Positions 59,498 through 64,000 of a DNA stretch of 64,000 bases are shown here, piece after piece. The stretch comes from Pelagomonas calceolata. Lineage: Eukaryota; Sar; Pelagophyceae; Pelagomonadales; Pelagomonadaceae. The position numbers and the translations under genes were made by a program. Numbering within the stretch: position 1 is the first letter of the stretch; each line of letters starts with the position of its first letter. The stretch covers positions 3,410,001-3,474,000 of the forward strand of contig CAKKNE010000006.1 of NCBI GenBank assembly GCA_918797485.1, read 5' to 3'. Below the pieces are notes generated by a model. The model saw only the letters and a list, made by a program, of their open reading frames with translations. It was not told the DNA's origin and searched no databases.

Positions 59498-60071
59498 ATG
59501 GCCCGCTCCAAGACCACGCCCCGCATCGGCGGCGAGACCGGCGCTGGCACGCCAGCAAAAAAAAAGACGCCGACGAAGCGGAAGCAGCGGCTGCGACCGG
59601 GAGAGGCGGCGCTCAAGGAGATCCGCAAGTACCAGCGCTCTACCGATTTGCTGCTGCGGAAACTGCCCTTCGCTAGATTAGTACGGCAGGTCCAGCAGGG
59701 TCTGGCGCCGCACTGTGTGGAAATCAAATGTCGGGCGCCCCACGCCATCGACGCGATGTTGTCTCCGTAGCTGCGTCTGCTCGATGGCGTGGAGTTTCCA
59801 GGCCATCGACGCGACGTTGTTCCCGCGACCGCGTCGGCTCGATGGCGTGGAGGTTCAGGGCAATCTAACTCGCTGGTTGATTTCCACACAGGCGCCGCAC
59901 GACTTCCGCTGGCAAGCCGCGGCTTTGGTCGCGCTGCAGGAGGCCGCGGAGGCGCACCTCGTCGGGCTGTTCGAGGACGCGAACCTGTGTGCGATTCACG
60001 CCAAGCGCGTGACGATCATGGTCAAGGACATGCAGCTCGCGCGGCGCATCCGGGGCGTGCTGCGGGAGTAG
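59498..60071 (+). CDS. Centromeric histone H3 variant candidate (CENP-A/cenH3-like)
   Basis: Exons 59498..59704 and 59892..60071, 128 residues. The tail [17 protein letters not shown] differs from canonical MARTKQTARKST and lacks the ARKS motifs. The fold is clear: [34 protein letters not shown], then after splicing [40 protein letters not shown] and [11 protein letters not shown]. Loop 1 is one residue longer than in H3, and [13 protein letters not shown] matches CENP-A (F-WQA-AL-ALQEA) rather than H3 (FQSSAVMALQEA). It probably marks centromeric nucleosomes. A replication-independent H3 variant is the alternative. Confidence 0.75.
59705..59899 (+). mobile_element. Introner element in the histone gene, family A, exact target duplication, GC-AG splice
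   Basis: Direct repeats GCGCCGCA at 59705-59712 and 59892-59899 flank a 179-bp element with ends CTGTGTGGAAATCAA and TTGATTTCCACACAG (perfect 15-bp inverted repeats). Interior CCACGCCATCGACGCGATGT and CCATCGACGCGACGTTG. Restoring APHDFRWQ requires a cut before the first GCGCCGCA, so the donor is GC. Confidence 0.9.
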
Positions 60072-60332
60072 TGCTTGCTGCGTGTAAGAATCAAGAGTCA
60101 TCGGGGTCGCGGCGGGCGTACAGCTGTATTAGCATCTATTGGTCCGCGCCGGCGGCTTGAAGTTGTGGAGAAGAAAGGAGGTCTATGCGACCAGACCACA
60201 CCTTACTCTTTCCAAAACGCGAACCCGAACCAACCCTGGGCTGGCCGCGCCGCCCGGCATGGGCGCAGCGCTGCTTCGCACGTGCGGTGCGGAATGGGTC
60301 GCGCCCACTCTCGGGCGGCAACCTGATATATC

Positions 60333-63300
60333 ATGAGATGCTGCCAGTTATGCTTGCTGGTGAGCTTTGGGCTGCGCGTCCGTGGAGCTACCAATGGGAC
60401 TCTCACCGTGCCGCTAGTCGCGCGGGCTGAGCATCGGCGGTTGTCCGTCGACTTTAAGGAGGTCGTAAAGCTGGTGGCCAGCGACGCAGCGACCAACGAC
60501 GAGTTCGGCTACTCCGTGGCGATCGACGGAAACACCGTCGTGGTCGGAGCCCTCTACGACGACGACGCAGGCTCCATGTCGGGCTCGGCCTACGTGTTCC
60601 TAACGACCGACGGCGGCGCTACCTACGATCAGGTGGCCAAGCTGACTGCTGCCGATGCCGCTGCGGAAGACCGCTTCGGCACCTCCGTGGCGATCGCCGG
60701 CGATACCGTCGTGATTGGGGCCTACGGTGACTACTATGAAAGAGGTGCGGCCTACGTATTCCGAACGAGCGACGGCGGCGCCACATACGACCAGGTGGCC
60801 AAGCTGACGGCCGCTGACGCCGCCTCGTACGACTACTTCGGCTACTCCGTGGCGATCGACGGCAGCACCATCGTGGTCGGGGCCAGCGGCGACGACGACG
60901 CCGGCTTCTACTCGGGCGCAGTCTACGTCTTCCACACGAGCGACGGCGGCGCCACATACAGCCAGGTGGCCAAGCTGACGGCCTCCGACGCCGCGGCGGG
61001 CGACTACTTCGGCTACTCCGTGGCCATCGACGGCAGCACCATCGTGATCGGGGCCTACCGAGACAACGATGGCGGCTCGGACTCGGGCTCGGCCTACGTC
61101 TTCCACACGACCGACGGCGGCGCCACGTACGTCGAGGTGGCCAAGCTGACGGCCAGCGACGCCGCGGCGGGCGATCGCTTCGGCAACTCCGTGGCGATCG
61201 CTGGCGGCACCATCGTGATCGGGGCCTACGACGACGACGACGCCGGCTCCAAATCGGGCTCGGCCTACGTCTTCCGCACGAGCGACGGCGGCGCCACGTA
61301 CGGCCAGGTGGCTAAGCTGACGGCCGCCGACGCAGCTGCGGAGGACGACTTCGGCAGATCCGTGGCGATTTCCGGCGACAGTGTCGTGGTCGGGGCGCAC
61401 CAATGGAGTATTGGCGGTACGGGCATGGCCTACGTCTTCCAAACATCCGACGGCAGCGCCACATATGAACAGGTGGCCAAGCTGACGGCATCCGACGCCG
61501 CCAATTACGACCGTTTTGGCGTCTCCGTGGCGATTGATGGTGGCAACGTCGTGGTCGGGGCTTACCTGGACGACGACGGCGGCCAAAGCTCGGGCTCGGC
61601 CTACGTCTTCAGCTTCAACGTTTGTCCCCCTGGTTCGTTCAGCGACAACGGCTTCCTAGACGGTACCGGCCAGTGCACTGCGTGCCCTGCCTCAACGTAC
61701 CAGCCGCTGTCCGCCCAATCGGCGTGTGATCCTTGTGCGGCCGGCCGCTTCTCGGCCGAAGACGGCGCTGTTGATTGTGAGGCGTGCCCCGCCGGTCGGA
61801 GCCAATCGGCGAGCGGCCAGAGCGAGTGTGTTGTATGCGCGTCTGGCAGCTTCTCGGCCGAAGACGGCGCTGTTGATTGCGAGGCGTGCCCCGCCGGTCG
61901 GAGCCAAGCGGCGAGCGGCCAGAGCGAGTGTGTTGTATGCGCATCTGGCAGCTTCTCGGCCGAAGACGGCGCTGTTGATTGTGAGGCGTGTCCCGCCGGT
62001 CGGAGCCAAGCGGCGAGCGGCCAGAGCGAGTGTGTTGTATGCGCATCTGGCAGCTTCTCGGCCAGCGCTGTTGATTGTGAGGCGTGCCCCGCCGGTCGGA
62101 GTCAACCGGCGAGTGGCCAGAGCGAATGCAACACTGTGTGTCTTCCGGGAACCTACGCCCCCGCTGGGTCAGCATCCTGCGATCACTGCCCGTACAACAC
62201 GTACAGCAGCAGCCCAGGAGCCGCCGCCTGTGATCCTTGCCCCGACGACTTGAAAGCTGGCCTTGGGCAGTCCTACTGCTCCAGGTGCCTTCCTGGCGAA
62301 GCAGAGCACATCGCTGACGACGGTCTGAGCATTACGTGCTTGAAGTGTCAAAACGGCACGTTCAGCCCACTTGGGCTCTATTGCGAGGTCCCTCCGTTGG
62401 GGTGGTACACGCCAGACGCGGTTCAGAGTCTGCCATGTGCCGCCGGGAGTTTTGCCAACGAGACCTACGCCACTTCCTGCACCGCGTGTCCTGCTGGTCG
62501 AAGCCAACCGGCGAGCGGCCAAAGTGAATGTATCGGGTGCGCGCCGGAAACTTATCAGCCGGACGCGGGCCATTTAGGGTGCGAGCCGTGCGCGACGTTC
62601 CAGCTCGGTCGCGGGTCGCGAAGCGGTGCAGTTTCGTGTGATTATTGCGGCGCGGGCTTATATCTGGGCGACGACGCCTCCTCGGCCGACGGAAAAAATT
62701 GCTTCGCCTGCCCGGCGCACGCTGACTGCGCGGCGGGTACGACGCTGGCGACGCTAAACGTTCATCCCGGCTATTGGCGCACCGGCCGCACGTCTCCGAA
62801 GCTCAAGCGATGTTTCCTCGAAAGCGCTTGCGTCGGCGGCAACGCGTCGCAATGCGCACCGGGCTACCACAAGACGCTCTGCGCGTCGTGCGAGCACAAT
62901 TACTACCTGGAGGTCAGCACGGGCGAGTGTTATGAATGCGACGCAGCGGCGACGCGCCGGACGCGACATTTCTTCGGGCTGCACCTGTTCATCTTGCTTC
63001 TGTTCTGCGCGTCGCCCTTCATCGTCGCGCGATTTCTACGCGCTCGTGCCCACGATGCGGCGAAGCGGCGCTTCCGGGCTCGCAGCGGGCGGTGGTCGCG
63101 GAGCGCCAAGGCCCTGCTGCCAAAGGCAGGACGTGTCGTGCCCGACGGGGAGACCAGCACGTCGCGGCCGCCGTGGGGCAAAAACTTGGTCGGCACAGCA
63201 GTCAAGGTCCACGCCGTTGGGGCTTGGCTCAGAGCAGAGATTGTCGACGTGGAGACCGACTACAGTGGCGCGCGCGGCATTTGTATTCAGTACACGGACT

Positions 63301-64000
63301 ACCCGTCTGCCGACGAAGAATTTCACGATTACGAGAGCGAGGACATTATGTACCTGCCTCAATCTCAGACGCCCAAGAGCGATATACCTCAGCCTCAGGA
63401 CGACGCAGACCTTGCTCGCGAGGATATACCTCAGCCTCAGGACGACGCAGACCTTGCTCGCGAGGATATACCTCAGCCTCAGGACGACGCAGACCTTGCT
63501 CGCGAGACTCCAAAGATCCACCTGCGCGAGCTTACGAACGCGTCGCTCGACCTCGACGCCATTCTGCAGGAGATCCTTCCGGACCTGATGCCGCCGCAGC
63601 TGCGCATGACGTTTGACATTTGCGACCGAATCCCGGAACTAGCTCCGCTGCGGCTGAGGCTCCTCGAGGCGTCGTTCCGCGTCGCGGTGCCGCGCCTGCC
63701 GCGCCCGCGCCTGGACGAGCTTTTCGAGTTGCTGCGTCCAGATATGAAGATTCCCGCGGAGCTGGACCTCGATGTCCTCGTGTCATTGCTCGCTGAGGCC
63801 TTCCCGCGGCTTGACGCTCCGGACCTCGCGGTGATCCTCGACCTCCTCGACGGCGTACCGCGGCCGTCGCTCGACGCGAACGTGGCGAGCGTGCTACGTC
63901 TGATCGAGGAGGCTATTGTCGTGAAGGTGAAAATCGTGGTGACGTTTCTACAATGTCTGTGCTACTTGCCTGAAGTGTACTATGCGGTGACGTGGCCCAA
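60333..64000 (+). CDS. Large surface receptor: FG-GAP propeller, cysteine-rich repeats, membrane helix; runs off the window
   Basis: Open from ATG 60333 to the edge (>1,222 residues). Signal peptide MRCCQLCLLVSFGLRVRGAT; seven FG-GAP repeats (~55 residues each, motif FGYSVAIDG--VVVGA...GSAYVF) that should close a seven-bladed propeller like integrin alpha; then about a dozen ephrin-receptor-like cysteine units (CPAGRSQ-ASGQSECVVCASG); a helix FFGLHLFILLLFCASPFIVA near residue 890; then a cytoplasmic part with WGKNLVGTAVKVHAVGAWLR...YTDYPSADEEFHDYESED (Tudor/SGF29-like), a 14-residue repeat, and leucine-rich helices (PRLDELFELLRPDM). A receptor or adhesion protein by layout. Confidence 0.85.
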   Translation, partial: MRCCQLCLLVSFGLRVRGATNGTLTVPLVARAEHRRLSVDFKEVVKLVASDAATNDEFGYSVAIDGNTVVVGALYDDDAGSMSGSAYVFLTTDGGATYDQVAKLTAADAAAEDRFGTSVAIAGDTVVIGAYGDYYERGAAYVFRTSDGGATYDQVAKLTAADAASYDYFGYSVAIDGSTIVVGASGDDDAGFYSGAVYVFHTSDGGATYSQVAKLTASDAAAGDYFGYSVAIDGSTIVIGAYRDNDGGSDSGSAYVFHTTDGGATYVEVAKLTASDAAAGDRFGNSVAIAGGTIVIGAYDDDDAGSKSGSAYVFRTSDGGATYGQVAKLTAADAAAEDDFGRSVAISGDSVVVGAHQWSIGGTGMAYVFQTSDGSATYEQVAKLTASDAANYDRFGVSVAIDGGNVVVGAYLDDDGGQSSGSAYVFSFNVCPPGSFSDNGFLDGTGQCTACPASTYQPLSAQSACDPCAAGRFSAEDGAVDCEACPAGRSQSASGQSECVVCASGSFSAEDGAVDCEACPAGRSQAASGQSECVVCASGSFSAEDGAVDCEACPAGRSQAASGQSECVVCASGSFSASAVDCEACPAGRSQPASGQSECNTVCLPGTYAPAGSASCDHCPYNTYSSSPGAAACDPCPDDLKAGLGQSYCSRCLPGEAEHIADDGLSITCLKCQNGTFSPLGLYCEVPPLGWYTPDAVQSLPCAAGSFANETYATSCTACPAGRSQPASGQSECIGCAPETYQPDAGHLGCEPCATFQLGRGSRSGAVSCDYCGAGLYLGDDASSADGKNCFACPAHADCAAGTTLATLNVHPGYWRTGRTSPKLKRCFLESACVGGNASQCAPGYHKTLCASCEHNYYLEVSTGECYECDAAATRRTRHFFGLHLFILLLFCASPFIVARFLRARAHDAAKRRFRARSGRWSRSAKALLPKAGRVVPDGETSTSRPPWGKNLVGTAVKVHAVGAWLRAEIVDVETDYSGARGICIQYTDYPSADEEFHDYESEDIMYLPQSQTPKSDIPQPQDDADLAREDIPQPQDDADLAREDIPQPQDDADLARETPKIHLRELTNASLDLDAILQEILPDLMPPQLRMTFDICDRIPELAPLRLRLLEASFRVAVPRLPRPRLDELFELLRPDMKIPAELDLDVLVSLLAEAFPRLDAPDLAVILDLLDGVPRPSLDANVASVLRLIEEAIVVKVKIVVTFLQCLCYLPEVYYAVTWP
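61740..62090 (+). repeat. ~102-bp in-frame tandem repeat in the receptor gene
   Basis: Three to four near-identical copies coding a 34-residue cysteine unit (CASGSFSAEDGAVDCEACPA then GRSQAASGQSECVV). The last copy lost a few codons. Near-identity at DNA level shows recent expansion or homogenisation. Confidence 0.85.
63381..63506 (+). repeat. 42-bp in-frame tandem repeat, three identical copies
   Basis: Copies start at 63381, 63423 and 63465; each codes DIPQPQDDADLARE. The three copies are identical in DNA, so copy number is likely to vary between strains. Confidence 0.9.

Noticed and set aside
60600-61586. A 329-residue open frame on the minus strand opposite the FG-GAP repeats
   Set aside because: Its repeats are the antisense image of the propeller repeats; the plus frame has a signal peptide, FG-GAP motifs and continues to the window edge.
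63381-63506. CRISPR-like regularly spaced repeat
   Set aside because: The three 42-bp units are directly adjacent without spacers and in frame within a coding region.

Overview
The window is GC-rich nuclear DNA from a photosynthetic eukaryote with a plastid of secondary red-algal type. Several proteins carry a signal peptide followed by an ASAF/AFAP-type cleavage context (PetC, ChlH, the antenna protein, a FAM210-like protein), and the antenna protein is a fucoxanthin-chlorophyll a/c type. Genes are dense, with few short introns. Many introns are small inverted-repeat elements rich in 'CGCCATCGACGCG'-like sequence, placed between short direct repeats. This matches the introner elements published for the pelagophyte Aureococcus anophagefferens, so a pelagophyte stramenopile is the best guess. 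No tRNA, rRNA, CRISPR array, retroelement or virus-like element was seen.

Layout. 0-11 kb: end of a TPR protein, a Bub2/Cdc16-type TBC protein, a FAM210-like plastid protein, a secreted ShK-domain protein, a WW/C2HC zinc-finger protein, an SGNH hydrolase, a PH-like protein, and a zinc-finger/EF-hand/PH/alpha-beta hydrolase fusion. 11-20 kb: an NAA10-like acetyltransferase, two tandem F-box genes that appear to carry an H3-like plus an H4-like histone fold and a SHOCT tail, folylpolyglutamate synthase, a sulfotransferase-like protein and 6-phosphogluconate dehydrogenase. 20-28 kb: a DUF285 surface protein, the antenna protein, a BART-like protein, an FkbM-like secreted protein, a hypothetical protein, Cox11 and a small plastid membrane protein. 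28-38 kb: magnesium chelatase H and ferrochelatase head to head, a MYND protein and the Rieske protein PetC. 38-50 kb: a TPR-macrodomain fusion, a GUCD1-like protein, two related cysteine-rich surface proteins and several unrecognised genes. 50-64 kb: a guanylate-binding GTPase with a CaaX end, a hydrolase, a membrane-anchored farnesyl diphosphate synthase, a small coiled-coil protein, plastid Cpn60, a CENP-A-like histone H3 and the start of a large FG-GAP/cysteine-rich receptor that runs off the end.

Common threads. ChlH, ferrochelatase, PetC, the antenna protein and Cpn60 all serve the plastid; ChlH and ferrochelatase compete for protoporphyrin IX and share one 510-bp intergenic region. A short palindromic motif (GCTAG, about ten bases, then ACACTAGC) occurs about nine times, nearly always 70-210 bp upstream of a start codon, and looks like a promoter element. 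The most unusual coding feature is the tandem F-box/histone-fold pair at 12.2-15.0 kb.
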